DNA of 64,000 bases, from NCBI RefSeq assembly GCF_031732815.1, contig NZ_JAVMKF010000304.1, positions 6,103 through 70,102 of the forward strand, written 5' to 3'. Below the pieces are notes generated by a model, which was not told the origin of the DNA, made no database searches, and saw only the letters and a list, made by a program, of their open reading frames with translations. Of the stretch, positions 22,578 to 33,161 are shown in pieces. The translations under genes were made by a program, and so were the position numbers. Source of the DNA: Accumulibacter sp031732815. Its GTDB lineage: Bacteria > Pseudomonadota > Gammaproteobacteria > Burkholderiales > Rhodocyclaceae. Position 1 is the stretch's first letter. Each line of letters begins with the position of its first letter.

Positions 22578-24512
22578 ATGCCCGCCGCACCCCGCATTCA
22601 TCTGCTGCCCGAGCTGCTGATCAGCCAGATCGCCGCCGGCGAGGTCGTCGAACGGCCTGCTTCGGTGCTCAAGGAACTGCTCGAGAACGCGCTCGATGCC
22701 GGCAGTTCGGCGATCCGCATCGAGCTCGAGGAAGGCGGCGTCAAGCTGATCCGGGTCAGTGACGACGGCTGCGGAATCGCGCGCGACGAGCTGACGCTGG
22801 CGCTCACTCGACACGCAACGTCGAAAATTGCTTCGTTGGACGACCTCGAACGCGTCGCCACACTCGGTTTTCGCGGCGAGGCGCTAGCCTCGGTAGCGGC
22901 CGTTGCGCACCTGACGCTGACCAGCCGGTCAAGCGGCGAGCGCGACGCCGGCGGGCACGCCTGGCGGCTCGCCGGCCAGCCCGGCGCGGCGCTCGAACCA
23001 GCGGCGCTGGCCGCCGGGACGGTCGTCGAAATGCGCGACCTGTATTACAACACGCCGGCACGGCGCAAGTTCCTCAAGTCGGACAACACCGAATTCGCGC
23101 ACTGCGCGGAAATCGTCCGGCGCACCGCGCTGGCGCATCCGGCGGTCGCTTTCACGCTGACGCACAACGGCCGGCAAAGTTTCCGGCTCACCGCCGGCGA
23201 GGCGCGCGAGCGTGTCGGCGCCATCCTCGGCGACGACTTTCTCGCCGAATCGCGTTCCGTCGACGTCGCCGGCGCCAGCCTGCGCGTCGCCGGCCACTGT
23301 GCCCTGCCCGCCTATTCGCGGGCCCGCGCCGACGCACAGTATTGTTACGTCAACGGCCGCTTCGTGCGCGACAAGCTGCTCGCGCACGCCGTGCGCGAAG
23401 CCTACCAGGACCTGCTGCACGGTAGCCGCTACCCAGCTTACTGCCTGTTCATCGAAGTCGACCCGGCGACCGTCGACGTCAACGTCCACCCGCAGAAAAC
23501 CGAGGTCCGCTTCCGCGATCCGCGCAGCGTCCATCAACTGGTCTATCACGCGGTACAGCGCGTCCTCGCCAGCCCCTTGGCCGATGGCGGAGGCGCTGCG
23601 CGCGCGCTGGCGACCCCTGGCGCGCCAGACGCTTCCTCGGCCGCCACGTCGGATTCGTCGGCTGCTCGCGCAAACCCGGTCCTCGGGGCGTCAGCCGGCG
23701 TTTTCGGCACCCGCTTCGGCAGCGCTTTCGGTGGTCCGTTCAAGCCGCTGCCCGAGCGCGCCGCGAGTCTGCCATTTGCCGGGCGTTCTGCCGCCTCGAG
23801 CAGCCAGCGACCGACCTTCAGCACACCGCCGGTCGCCGCCGAACCCCCGCTGGCGGCCGATTACGCGGCCTTCGCCCGCGCGCCGGCCGATGCGACGAAC
23901 GGCGACGGCGCGCCGGAACTGGCGGCGACGCCGCTTCTCGGCTACGCGCTGGGCCAGTTGCACGGCGTCTATATCCTGGCTCAGAACAGCCAGGGGCTGG
24001 TCGTCGTCGACCTGCACGCGGCGCACGAGCGCATCCTCTACGAGAAGCTGAAACAGGCGCTGGACGGGCAGAAGCTGGCGACCCAGGCGCTGCTGATTCC
24101 AGCGGTGATTCACCTCGAACCACTTGATCTGGCGGCAGCCGACGAGAACGCCGAGACGCTACGCGAGCTGGGTTTCGATCTGGCGGTGGTCGGACCACGC
24201 CAGCTTGCCGTCCGCAGTCTGCCCACGCTGCTCGTCGGCGCCGATCCCGCGCCGCTGGTGCGCACCTTGCTCGGCGAACTGCGCACGCACGGCGTGACGC
24301 AACTGATGACGACGCGGCGTAACGAGTTTCTCGCCGAACTGGCCTGCCACGGCGCCGTGCGTGCCCGGCGCCAGCTTGCACCGGCCGAAATGAACGCCCT
24401 GCTGCGCCAGATGGAAGCCACCGAGCGCGCCGGCCATTGCAATCACGGCCGCCCGACATGGATGCAACTGACGCTGGCCGATCTCGACCGCCAATTCCTG
24501 CGCGGCCGATGA
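22578..24512 (+). CDS. mutL: DNA mismatch repair protein MutL
   Basis: 644 residues from ATG 22578. GHKL ATPase N-terminus: IAAGEVVERPASVLKELLEN, VSDDGCGI, RHATSKI, TLGFRGEALASV. A variable Ala/Ser-rich linker at about 345-450 precedes the C-terminal dimerisation domain. The latter contains DLHAAHERILYE, which fits the DxHA(x)2E(x)4E endonuclease motif, plus ACHGAVRARR and CNHGRPTW. This predicts a nicking-competent MutL, unlike that of E. coli. Overlaps miaA as ATGA. Confidence 0.95.
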   Translation: MPAAPRIHLLPELLISQIAAGEVVERPASVLKELLENALDAGSSAIRIELEEGGVKLIRVSDDGCGIARDELTLALTRHATSKIASLDDLERVATLGFRGEALASVAAVAHLTLTSRSSGERDAGGHAWRLAGQPGAALEPAALAAGTVVEMRDLYYNTPARRKFLKSDNTEFAHCAEIVRRTALAHPAVAFTLTHNGRQSFRLTAGEARERVGAILGDDFLAESRSVDVAGASLRVAGHCALPAYSRARADAQYCYVNGRFVRDKLLAHAVREAYQDLLHGSRYPAYCLFIEVDPATVDVNVHPQKTEVRFRDPRSVHQLVYHAVQRVLASPLADGGGAARALATPGAPDASSAATSDSSAARANPVLGASAGVFGTRFGSAFGGPFKPLPERAASLPFAGRSAASSSQRPTFSTPPVAAEPPLAADYAAFARAPADATNGDGAPELAATPLLGYALGQLHGVYILAQNSQGLVVVDLHAAHERILYEKLKQALDGQKLATQALLIPAVIHLEPLDLAAADENAETLRELGFDLAVVGPRQLAVRSLPTLLVGADPAPLVRTLLGELRTHGVTQLMTTRRNEFLAELACHGAVRARRQLAPAEMNALLRQMEATERAGHCNHGRPTWMQLTLADLDRQFLRGR

Positions 24513-25465
24513 ACGCGGGCGCGCCGCCTGCTCCGGCGCTGCCGCCGGCGATCCTGCTGATGGGGCCGACCGCCGCCGGAAAGACCGCGGTCGCGCTCGA
24601 GCTTGCCCGCCGCTTTCCGGTCGAGCTGATCAGCGTCGATTCGGCGCAGGTCTTCCGTGACATGGTGATCGGCACGGCGAAGCCCGACGCGGCAACGCTG
24701 GCCGCTTTTCCACATCGCCTGATCGACCTGATCAGCCCGGAAGAAGCGTATTCGGCGGCGCGCTTCCGGCGCGATGCGATCGCGGCGATGGACGAAATCA
24801 GCCAGGCCGGACGCGTGCCGCTGCTCGTCGGCGGAACGATGCTGTACTTCAAGGCGCTGCTCGACGGCCTCGCCGAACTCCCGGCGGCCGACGCCGCGCT
24901 GCGCGCAGCGCTCGATCTGAAGGCCGCGGCGCACGGTTGGCCGGCGCTGCACGCCGAGCTTGCCGCGGTCGACCCGGCCACCGCCGCACGCCTGCCGACT
25001 ACCGACGCGCAGCGCATTCAACGCGCGCTCGAAGTCTTCCAGCTCACCGGACGCCCGCTATCTGCGCTGCTCGCGAGGCGCGAACGGCCACCGCCGACGC
25101 ACCAGTGTCTCGCCGTCGGTCTGCTCCCGAGCGCGCGCAGCGACTTGCATCAACGCATCGCCGAGCGCTTCGACGGCATGCTGGCGGCGGGTCTGGAAAG
25201 CGAAGTCGAACGTCTGCGCAGCACCTATCGACTGCACGGCGAGCTGCCGGCGATGCGCTGCGTCGGCTACCGACAGGTCTGGGAGGTCATCGAGGGGAAA
25301 GCGCCACGCGATGAACTGCGCGAGCGCGGGATCTACGCCACGCGCCAACTGGCCAAGCGCCAGATCACCTGGCTGGCCAATACGCTGCGGCCACAGGTCG
25401 TCGATTGCCTGGCGAGAGATCTGCCGGCGCGCGTCATGCGGCTGGTCGCGCCACTCTTCGGCTGA
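24509..25465 (+). CDS. miaA: tRNA dimethylallyltransferase
   Basis: 318 residues from ATG 24509, in an ATGA overlap with mutL (mutL-miaA is a widely conserved pair). Motifs: GPTAAGKTAVA (P-loop), DSAQVFRDM, IGTAKP, LVGGTMLYFKALLDGL, and GYRQVWE near the end. It adds dimethylallyl to A37 of tRNAs that read UNN codons. Confidence 0.95.
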   Translation: MNAGAPPAPALPPAILLMGPTAAGKTAVALELARRFPVELISVDSAQVFRDMVIGTAKPDAATLAAFPHRLIDLISPEEAYSAARFRRDAIAAMDEISQAGRVPLLVGGTMLYFKALLDGLAELPAADAALRAALDLKAAAHGWPALHAELAAVDPATAARLPTTDAQRIQRALEVFQLTGRPLSALLARRERPPPTHQCLAVGLLPSARSDLHQRIAERFDGMLAAGLESEVERLRSTYRLHGELPAMRCVGYRQVWEVIEGKAPRDELRERGIYATRQLAKRQITWLANTLRPQVVDCLARDLPARVMRLVAPLFG

Positions 25466-25636
25466 GCCGCGGACCGGCATTGCTCCGGCGCGCGTTCCGT
25501 CCAGGCGGCATGAGACGGTGAGCGGCCATTCTTTCTGGTAGAATCCGGCGCTCGATGCTGTTTCCGGCCGAACGACGGCAGGCAAGACGCGCCATTGAGA
25601 CCACTGCGGTGCGCCGCGTTACGACTTCACCAGGAC

Positions 25637-25933
25637 ATGACCACTACAACGCACTCCTCGTTCATCATCGTCGGTGTGACGACTTCCGGCAAGCGGTTCC
25701 GGCCCAGCGACTGGGCCGAGAGACTCTGTGGCGTTCTCTCGGCTTTTGGCGCCGAAAAGAGAATGCGTTATTCGCCTTACGTCGGGCCGCGCAACCACAA
25801 GGGTGAGAAGGCGGTTTTCGTCGATGGGCGCTTGTACGAGATCGAACCGATGGCCTATCGCTTCGTCCTGCATTTCGCCCAGGACAACGACCTGCAACTC
25901 ATCCAGGACGCAGCGGCAGCCGTCCCGGCCTAG
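25637..25933 (+). CDS. DUF3579 domain protein
   Basis: 98 residues from ATG 25637, with CAGGA just upstream. The whole length matches the DUF3579 pattern: FIIVGVTTSGKRFRPSDWAE, YSPYVGPRNHKGEKAVFVDG and YEIEPMAYRFVLHFAQDN. The family is largely betaproteobacterial, small and cytosolic, with unknown function. Confidence 0.85.
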   Translation: MTTTTHSSFIIVGVTTSGKRFRPSDWAERLCGVLSAFGAEKRMRYSPYVGPRNHKGEKAVFVDGRLYEIEPMAYRFVLHFAQDNDLQLIQDAAAAVPA

Positions 25934-26024
25934 AACGACAAGGCCGGCAGCCGCCAGACTAACGCCCCGCCGGCGCAGCGCAGCGGCGGCGTTTCAATTC
26001 GCCGTCCACTCGCGGCGCCACCGT

Positions 26025-27282
<1,258 letters not shown>

Positions 27283-27290
<8 letters not shown>

Positions 27291-27528
27291 TCAAGGCGCT
27301 CCACTCCTCGGGCGTGCGCGTGGTCATCGACAGTGCGTGCAGTTCGCCACTGTCGAAATGCGCGCGCAGCACCTGGTTGACCTGCTGCTGCCGTTGCACG
27401 CGGCTCTTGCCGGCGAAATCCGCACTGACGATCAGGGCGGCGAAATGCTGGCCGTCACCGGTCACCTGCAGATGCTCGCAAGGCAGCGCTTCGGCGATGA
27501 TGGCGTGGATGGTTTCGGGAAGCATCAT
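27283..27528 (-). CDS. ibaG: BolA-family protein (IbaG-like)
   Basis: 81 residues with the BolA fold: an N-terminal helix MLPETIHAIIAEALP, GQHFAALIVSADFAGKSRVQRQQQV (the conserved F-x-GKS-x-V-x-R-Q region) and ELHALSMTTRTPEEW. A His/Cys pair able to coordinate a [2Fe-2S] cluster with a monothiol glutaredoxin is plausible. The position between mla genes and murA identifies it as IbaG (YrbA). Confidence 0.85.
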
Positions 27529-27531
27529 GTT

Positions 27532-28287
27532 TCAGGACCTCAGTTTGTAACCACTTCTGAGCAACGCCAGCGTTGCCGCGGAGACCAGCAGAAAACTGGT
27601 GAGAACGACTGCCAGACTGACTTCGGGCGGCACGTCGGAAACGCCGAAAAAGCCGTAGCGGAAACCGTCGATCATGTAGAACACCGGATTGAAGCGCGAA
27701 ACGTTCTGCCAGAAGGCGGGCAGCGAGTGTATCGAATAGAAGACGCCCGAGAGCATCGTCAGCGGCATGATCAGGAAGTTCTGGAAAGCCGCCAGTTGAT
27801 CGAACTTGTCGGCCCAGATTCCGGCGACCATTCCCAGCGCTCCCATGATGCCGCCACCGAGAACGACGAAGACGAGAATCCATAAGGGCGAGGCGAAATC
27901 GGGAACGGCAAACCATAGGGTCACCAGGAGAACGCCGATGCCGACCAGCAGGCCGCGCAGGATGGCGGCGACGACGTAGGCAAGGAAGAATTCGCCATAG
28001 GAAATCGGCGGCAACAGAACGAACACGACGCTGCCGGTGACCTTCGACTGGATCAGACTCGATGAGGTGTTGGCAAAGGCGTTCTGCAGCGCCGACATCA
28101 TGACCAGACCGGGAATCAGGAAAGCCGTGTAGGGTACGCCGTGAACCTCGACGTGCCGGTCGAGGACATGCGAAAAAATCAGCAGGTAGAGCAAAGCGGT
28201 GAGCACCGGCGCGGCAACGGTCTGGAAACTGACTTTCCAGAAGCGCAAGACCTCCTTGTAGAGCAGTGTGCGGAAACCGATCATCAT
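27532..28287 (-). CDS. ABC-2 type transporter permease (YadH-like)
   Basis: 251 residues with six hydrophobic segments. It starts MMIGFRTLLYKEVLRFWKV, typical of YadH/DrrB-type permeases, and has PISYGEFFLAYVVAAILRG and LSGVFYSIHSLPAFWQNV. It overlaps the ATPase stop as ATGA, so the two form one exporter. The substrate is not known; the place between mlaB and ibaG suggests an envelope role. Confidence 0.88.
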   Translation of the reverse strand: MMIGFRTLLYKEVLRFWKVSFQTVAAPVLTALLYLLIFSHVLDRHVEVHGVPYTAFLIPGLVMMSALQNAFANTSSSLIQSKVTGSVVFVLLPPISYGEFFLAYVVAAILRGLLVGIGVLLVTLWFAVPDFASPLWILVFVVLGGGIMGALGMVAGIWADKFDQLAAFQNFLIMPLTMLSGVFYSIHSLPAFWQNVSRFNPVFYMIDGFRYGFFGVSDVPPEVSLAVVLTSFLLVSAATLALLRSGYKLRS

Positions 28288-29243
28288 GCTGCGCGCGCCC
28301 CGCCACTGTCGCTACTGCTTTGCATGACGCCGAGAAAGACGTCTTCGAGATCGGCCTGGCTCAGCCGCAGGTCGTCGATCAGGCAGCCGGATTGGCGCAA
28401 CGTCGCCAAAACCGGCTCAATCTCGCCCAGGCGGCTGAGGTGGAAGCTCCAGCTCCCCTCGCCGCCAGTCGCCCGCGCGTGCAGTTCGGGCGGCAGCCGC
28501 GTCGCACCAGCCAGGCGTACCGTCAGCGTCTGCCCGGCAAAACGGGCCAGCAGGTTGCTCGTCGTGTCGAGCGCAACGATGCGCCCCTGCTTCAGCATGG
28601 CGATCCGACTGCACAGCGCTTCCGCTTCCTCGAGGTAGTGCGTCGTCAGGATGACCGTGTGCCCATCGCGATTGAGCCGACGAATGAACTGCCACAGACC
28701 CTGGCGCAACTCGACGTCCACGCCCGCCGTCGGCTCGTCGAGGACGATCACCGGCGGCTTGTGGACCAGCGCCTGGGCGACCAGAACGCGACGCTTCATG
28801 CCGCCCGAAAGGCGGCGCATGTTGACTTCGGCTTTGCCGGTCAGGTCGAGGTTGGCGAGAATCTCGTCGATCCAGTCGTCGTTGCGCCGAATGCCGAAGT
28901 AGCCCGACTGGATGCGCAAGGTTTCGCGCACCGAGAAGAAGGGGTCGAAAACCAATTCCTGCGGCACGACGCCAAGCAGCCGGCGGGCAGCGCGGTAGTC
29001 GCTGACGACATCATGGCCGAGAACCTCGAGTCGGCCGGCGTCGGGACGGACGAGACCGGCCAGACAGGAAATCAGCGTCGTCTTGCCGGCGCCATTCGGC
29101 CCCAGCAGACCGAAGAACTCACCTTCGCCAATCTGCAGCGAGACGCCGGCCAGCGCCTGCAACGAAGAGAAGCGCTTCTCGACCCGATCAATCGATACGG
29201 CAACGTTCATGCCTGGGGAGTCGACGGAGCCACCTGGCGCCAT
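28284..29243 (-). CDS. ABC transporter ATP-binding protein (YadG-like)
   Basis: About 319 residues from ATG 29243, which overlaps the mlaB stop as TGATG; ATG 29210 (MNVAVSIDRVEK) is an alternative. Walker A GPNGAGKTT, Q-loop VVPQELVFD, signature LSGGMKRR, Walker B VIVLDEPTAGVD and the H-loop TTHYLEEAE are intact. The C-terminal about 80 residues form an accessory domain, as in drug and polysaccharide exporters. Pairs with the permease downstream. Confidence 0.9.
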   Translation of the reverse strand: MAPGGSVDSPGMNVAVSIDRVEKRFSSLQALAGVSLQIGEGEFFGLLGPNGAGKTTLISCLAGLVRPDAGRLEVLGHDVVSDYRAARRLLGVVPQELVFDPFFSVRETLRIQSGYFGIRRNDDWIDEILANLDLTGKAEVNMRRLSGGMKRRVLVAQALVHKPPVIVLDEPTAGVDVELRQGLWQFIRRLNRDGHTVILTTHYLEEAEALCSRIAMLKQGRIVALDTTSNLLARFAGQTLTVRLAGATRLPPELHARATGGEGSWSFHLSRLGEIEPVLATLRQSGCLIDDLRLSQADLEDVFLGVMQSSSDSGGARAA

Positions 29244-29536
29244 CAGGCGAGCGGCAGGAGTTCGGACACTCCGTAGAGTTCGGCCAGGCTGAGCATGCTG
29301 GCTGGCGGGTTGACCAGGCGCACGCCGACGCCCTGCCGGGCGGCCGTGCGCAACCAGGCGAAAACAACGCTCAGGGCTGACGAATCGACCTCCTGCACCT
29401 GACCGAGGTCGATCAGCACGCGTTCGCTCGGCGGCACAGAACGCAGGCTGTCACGGCCGGCGGCGAGCAGGTCCGCCGCGTTGCCGATGAGCATCGGGGC
29501 GCTGACGCGCAGCGTGTCGTTGTCGCGAGCAATCAT
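29243..29536 (-). CDS. mlaB: STAS domain protein MlaB
   Basis: 97 residues with the STAS fold and VLIDLGQVQEVDSSALSVVF. MlaB is the cytosolic regulator of the MlaFEDB lipid transporter and contacts MlaF. The start overlaps mlaC as ATGA. Confidence 0.85.
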   Translation of the reverse strand: MIARDNDTLRVSAPMLIGNAADLLAAGRDSLRSVPPSERVLIDLGQVQEVDSSALSVVFAWLRTAARQGVGVRLVNPPASMLSLAELYGVSELLPLA

Positions 29537-30147
29537 TTCTTTCCGGATTCAAGCTGCTTGTTCCGGTTGACCAGCATCTGGATCAGGCCGTCGATTCCGT
29601 TGTTGCGCACCTCCTGGCCAAAGGTGTCACGGTAGTTGGTCACCAGGCTGACGCCGGCGACGATGACATCGTAGACCTTCCATGTATTTCCCTGCTTTTC
29701 CAGAGCATAGTCGAGTTGCACCGGCTTGCTGCCAGGCTGCAGGATTTCGGTCTTGATCAGGACGTCGCTCTCACCCGCCTGCAGCTTGCTCGGCTTGTAG
29801 GCAACGGTCTGGTTCTTGTACGAGGTCAGCGCGTTCGAGTAGGTCCGCACGAGCAGCGTCTTGAACTCGTCGGCGAGGCGCTTCTTCTGTTCCGGCGTTG
29901 CCTTGTTCCAGTCGCGCCCGACGGCAAGCGCGGTCATGCGCTGAAAGTTGAAATACGGCAAGACCTTGCTGTCAACCAGGTCGATCGCCTTGCGCGTGTT
30001 GCCCCCCTGAATGTCCTTGTCCTGGCGAACGATGCTCAGCACATCGTCAGTCACCTGACGGACCAGTGCATCGGGTGACACCTCCTGCGCCAGGGCGACA
30101 GACAGGCTGAGAAAAAGGGCGACAAGGAGCGAGCAGAACGATTTCAT
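29533..30147 (-). CDS. mlaC: Periplasmic phospholipid-binding protein MlaC
   Basis: 204 residues from ATG 30147. Signal peptide about 1-20 ending LSVALA-QEV. Family patterns: FQRMTALAVGRDWNKATPEQ, FKTLLVRTYSNALTSY and VYDVIVAGVSLVTNYRDTF. It carries phospholipids between the MlaA complex at the outer membrane and MlaFEDB in the inner membrane. Confidence 0.93.
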   Translation of the reverse strand: MKSFCSLLVALFLSLSVALAQEVSPDALVRQVTDDVLSIVRQDKDIQGGNTRKAIDLVDSKVLPYFNFQRMTALAVGRDWNKATPEQKKRLADEFKTLLVRTYSNALTSYKNQTVAYKPSKLQAGESDVLIKTEILQPGSKPVQLDYALEKQGNTWKVYDVIVAGVSLVTNYRDTFGQEVRNNGIDGLIQMLVNRNKQLESGKK

Positions 30148-30214
30148 GAGATGGTTCCCAACCAGAAAGGCTAGTGGCTTAACGCAGCATCGCCGTGACG
30201 GACGACGACAACGA

Positions 30215-30925
30215 TCACTCCTCCGGGCGCAACCGCGGCGGGTTGCCGTCGTAAATCTCGCTGCGCCGATGCTGCAGATAGGCGTCCCTGATGTAGTTGT
30301 ACTTGTCGAAGGCGGCCTCCTCGACCACCTTGTCGGTCGGCAGCAAGCCCGCCCGCACATCGATGATGCGCGTTCCCATCAGGCTGTTGCGCAGGGGAAC
30401 GCGCTCGATGCGCGCCACCGGATCGTAGAAGATGTCGACACCCCAGCCGAGCGTATCACGCGTCGTCCGCGGACCGATGATCGGCCAATAGAAGTAAGGG
30501 CCGTCGGGCACTCCCCAGCGCCCGAGCGTCTGACCAAACTCCTCGTTGTGCTTGGCCAGCCCCATTTCGCTGGCGACGTCGAAAGCGCCGCCGATGCCGA
30601 CTGTCGAGTTGATCAGCACGCGCCCGACATCGGAAACCGCCTGCTCCGGCTTGCCCTGCAACAGGTTGTTGACCGCTGTCCAGCCGTCCCAGATGTTGCC
30701 GAAGAAGTTGCCGATGACCACCTTGAGCGGCAAGGGAGCGGCCGCATCGTAGCCTTGCGCGACCGGCTTGACGACGACATCGATCCCCTCATTGACGGCA
30801 AACATCGCTCGATTGAACGATTCGAAGGGGTCTTTCGGGTTATTCGCAGTCGTTGCGCAACCGCCGCAAGACAAAGCGAGCACCATCACGACAGCGGCAA
30901 GTGGAGTTGACTGGCCTTGTTTCAC
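30215..30925 (-). CDS. mlaA: Outer-membrane lipoprotein MlaA (VacJ)
   Basis: 236 residues from GTG 30925, with a strong GGAGGGAGGG ribosome site upstream. A lipobox at about residues 20-23 (CGGCATTA region) predicts lipidation. MlaA patterns: DPFESFNRAMFAVNEGID, VIGNFFGNIWDGWTAVNNLL, GRWGVPDGPYFYWPIIGPRT. It removes misplaced phospholipids from the outer leaflet. In E. coli mlaA lies apart from the mla operon; here it is inside it. Confidence 0.93.
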   Translation of the reverse strand: MKQGQSTPLAAVVMVLALSCGGCATTANNPKDPFESFNRAMFAVNEGIDVVVKPVAQGYDAAAPLPLKVVIGNFFGNIWDGWTAVNNLLQGKPEQAVSDVGRVLINSTVGIGGAFDVASEMGLAKHNEEFGQTLGRWGVPDGPYFYWPIIGPRTTRDTLGWGVDIFYDPVARIERVPLRNSLMGTRIIDVRAGLLPTDKVVEEAAFDKYNYIRDAYLQHRRSEIYDGNPPRLRPEE

Positions 30926-30942
30926 TGGATTCCCTCCCTCCT

Positions 30943-31413
30943 TCAGTTGCCGCCAGGCCCTTCGGACGCCTTGTTGAACATGAACTGGCTGATCAGCTTT
31001 TCGAGCACCACGGCCGACTGTGTCTTGGCAATGGCGTCACCGGCTGCGAGCATCTTCTCATCGCCGCCGGGATCGAGGCCGATATACTGTTCGCCCAGCA
31101 GTCCGGCGGTGAGAATCAAGGCAAACGTATCCTTGGGAAAACGATAGCTGCCATCGATCTGCATGGTCACCACGGCTTCATAGCTCTGTGCGTCGAAGCG
31201 GATGTCGGTGACACGCCCGACGACGACGCCGGCACTCTTCACCGGGGCGCGCACCTTGAGACCGCCGATGTTAGCAAACTTGGCGGTAAGCGCATACGTT
31301 TCGGCGAAATTTGCCCCCGACAGATTGCCCACCTTGAGCGCCAGCACGAGCAGGGCAGCCATTCCCAGGGCGACGAAAAAACCGACCCAGAGGTCGAGTA
31401 CCTTGCGACTCAT
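30943..31413 (-). CDS. mlaD: MCE-domain protein MlaD
   Basis: 156 residues with one N-terminal transmembrane helix (about 7-27) and one MCE domain (LTAKFANIGGLKVRAPVKSA to GLLGEQYIGLDPGG). MlaD forms the periplasmic hexameric ring on MlaE. Its start overlaps the mlaE stop as TGATG. Confidence 0.93.
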   Translation of the reverse strand: MSRKVLDLWVGFFVALGMAALLVLALKVGNLSGANFAETYALTAKFANIGGLKVRAPVKSAGVVVGRVTDIRFDAQSYEAVVTMQIDGSYRFPKDTFALILTAGLLGEQYIGLDPGGDEKMLAAGDAIAKTQSAVVLEKLISQFMFNKASEGPGGN

Positions 31414-32225
31414 CAGGCCTCCCGGAACATGAATGAGGTCAACACGAAGTCCAGCGCCAGGATGGCGAGCGCCGACTTGACGACAGTGCTCTTGATCGAG
31501 CCAGAAACGCCTTCCGCCGTCGGTACGGCGTCGTAGCCCTCAAAGACGGCGATCAGCGAGACGGCAATGCCGAAGACGAAGCTCTTCACGATGCCACTCC
31601 AGACGTCGAAGCGAAAGTCGACCGAGGCCTGCATCTGCGACCAGAAAGCACCCTCGTCTACGCCGATGAAGACGACGCCGATCAGATAGCCGCCGAAGAC
31701 GCCGGTGCTCGAGAAGATCGCGGCGAGCAGCGGCATCGACAGCACGCCGCCCCAGAAGCGTGGGGCAACGACGCGGGCGATCGGGTTGACCGCCATCATG
31801 TCCATCGCCGTGAGCTGCTCGGTTGCCTTCATCAGTCCGATCTCGGCAGTGATCGAAGACCCGGCGCGCGAAGCGAAAAGCAGCGCAGCGACCACCGGAC
31901 CGAGTTCGCGGACGAGCGACAAGGCGACGAGAACGCCGAGCGCCTCGGCCGAGCCATAGCGCTGCAGCGTTTCGTAGCCCTGCATGCCGAGCACCATGCC
32001 GATGAACAGGCCGGAGACCATGATGATCAGGAGCGACTGGAAGCCCGAGAAGTAGATCTCGCGCAGCGTCAGGTGCAAGCGCCGGAACGACTGCCCGGAG
32101 CAGAACAGCAGCATGACGAAGAAGCGGCTGGCGAAACCCAGTCGCTGCAGCGCGTTGTTGACCGCTCGGCCAAGGCCGCCGATGATCGCCGGCAATGACC
32201 AGGGCTGACGCGGCGGCTGGTTCAT
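31413..32225 (-). CDS. mlaE: Lipid transport permease MlaE
   Basis: 270 residues, about five or six membrane segments. The conserved GPVVAALLFASRAGSSITAEIGLMKATEQL stretch lies mid-protein. It couples MlaF ATP hydrolysis to lipid movement through MlaD. The start overlaps mlaF as ATGA. Confidence 0.94.
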   Translation of the reverse strand: MNQPPRQPWSLPAIIGGLGRAVNNALQRLGFASRFFVMLLFCSGQSFRRLHLTLREIYFSGFQSLLIIMVSGLFIGMVLGMQGYETLQRYGSAEALGVLVALSLVRELGPVVAALLFASRAGSSITAEIGLMKATEQLTAMDMMAVNPIARVVAPRFWGGVLSMPLLAAIFSSTGVFGGYLIGVVFIGVDEGAFWSQMQASVDFRFDVWSGIVKSFVFGIAVSLIAVFEGYDAVPTAEGVSGSIKSTVVKSALAILALDFVLTSFMFREA

Positions 32226-33031
32226 GCGCGACCGTCCGCCAGCAGTTCGGCGGCCAGCGGAGTGGCCGGATAGTGAAAGGGAACCGGCCCGTCCGCTTCG
32301 GCGAAGACGAACTGATGCACGAACGGATGGCGGGAGGCCCGGATCTCGTCGGGCGTGCCGAGGGCGACGACCTTGCCGTCCGACATGAAGTAGATGAAAT
32401 CGACGATCAGCAGCGATTCCTGAATGTCATGAGTGACCATGATCGTGGTCGCGCCGAGCGCGTCGTTCAGCTTGCGGATCAGTTGGCCGATGACGCCGAG
32501 CGAAATCGGGTCGAGGCCGGCGAAGGGTTCGTCGTACATGATCAGCATCGGATCGAGCGAAATCGCCCGCGCCAGCGCGACGCGGCGCGCCATGCCTCCG
32601 GACAGTTCGGCCGGCATCAAGCCATGCGCCCCGCGCAGGCCGACCGCGTTGAGCTTCATCAGAACCATGTCGCGAATCAGTTCTTCCGGCAGCGTGGTAT
32701 GTTCGCGCATCTGATAGGCGACGTTGTCGAAAACCGAAATGTCGGTGAACAGGGCACCAAACTGGAAGAGCATGCCCATTCGCCGCCGCAAGGCATAGAG
32801 ATCGGCACTGCTCAGCGCCGGAACCGACAGGCCGTCGACCCGAATCTCGCCGCGGCTGGGTCTGAGCTGGCCGCCGATCAGTCTGAGCAGCGTCGTCTTG
32901 CCACAGCCTGAGCCGCCCATGATGGCCACCACCTTGCCACGCGGAATCGCCAGGCTGATTCCGTTCAGGATGACCCGGTCGTCGTAAGCAAAATCAAGGT
33001 TCTCGATCTCGACGAGGTTGTCGGCAGGCAC
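32222..33031 (-). CDS. mlaF: Phospholipid transporter ATPase MlaF
   Basis: About 269 residues if started at GTG 33031, which follows CGGAAATGCGCA and gives an N-terminus like that of E. coli MlaF. An in-frame ATG at 33061 overlaps the -10 box TATAAT and would lie upstream of the transcript start, so I did not use it. Walker A GGSGCGKTTLLRLIGG, signature ELSGGMARRVALARA, Walker B LIMYDEPFAGLDP. First gene of the operon mlaF-E-D-A-C-B, ABC pair, ibaG, murA. Confidence 0.92.
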   Translation of the reverse strand: MPADNLVEIENLDFAYDDRVILNGISLAIPRGKVVAIMGGSGCGKTTLLRLIGGQLRPSRGEIRVDGLSVPALSSADLYALRRRMGMLFQFGALFTDISVFDNVAYQMREHTTLPEELIRDMVLMKLNAVGLRGAHGLMPAELSGGMARRVALARAISLDPMLIMYDEPFAGLDPISLGVIGQLIRKLNDALGATTIMVTHDIQESLLIVDFIYFMSDGKVVALGTPDEIRASRHPFVHQFVFAEADGPVPFHYPATPLAAELLADGRA

Positions 33032-33059
33032 TGCGCATTTCCGGCAAAAAGGACCGTGC

Positions 33060-33065
33060 ATTATA
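33060..33065 (-). promoter_or_regulatory. -10 box for the mlaF operon
   Basis: On the minus strand TATAAT occupies 33065-33060. The start point would fall near 33053, ahead of the proposed GTG start at 33031. No strong -35 was seen. Confidence 0.4.
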
Positions 33066-33082
33066 CCTGAGCGCATTCATCG

Positions 33083-33112
33083 TCGACGTGAATTACTTGG
33101 CGCTAATATAAT
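33083..33112 (+). promoter_or_regulatory. Putative sigma70 promoter for the pilus regulator
   Basis: TCGACG at 33083-33088 and TATAAT at 33107-33112 are separated by 18 bp. ATG 33162 is 50 bp downstream. It faces away from the mlaF promoter. Confidence 0.45.
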
Positions 33113-33161
33113 TGTGGAATAATGCACATTTATCGTTTTCTCCTGTGCGGACAGGCATTAC

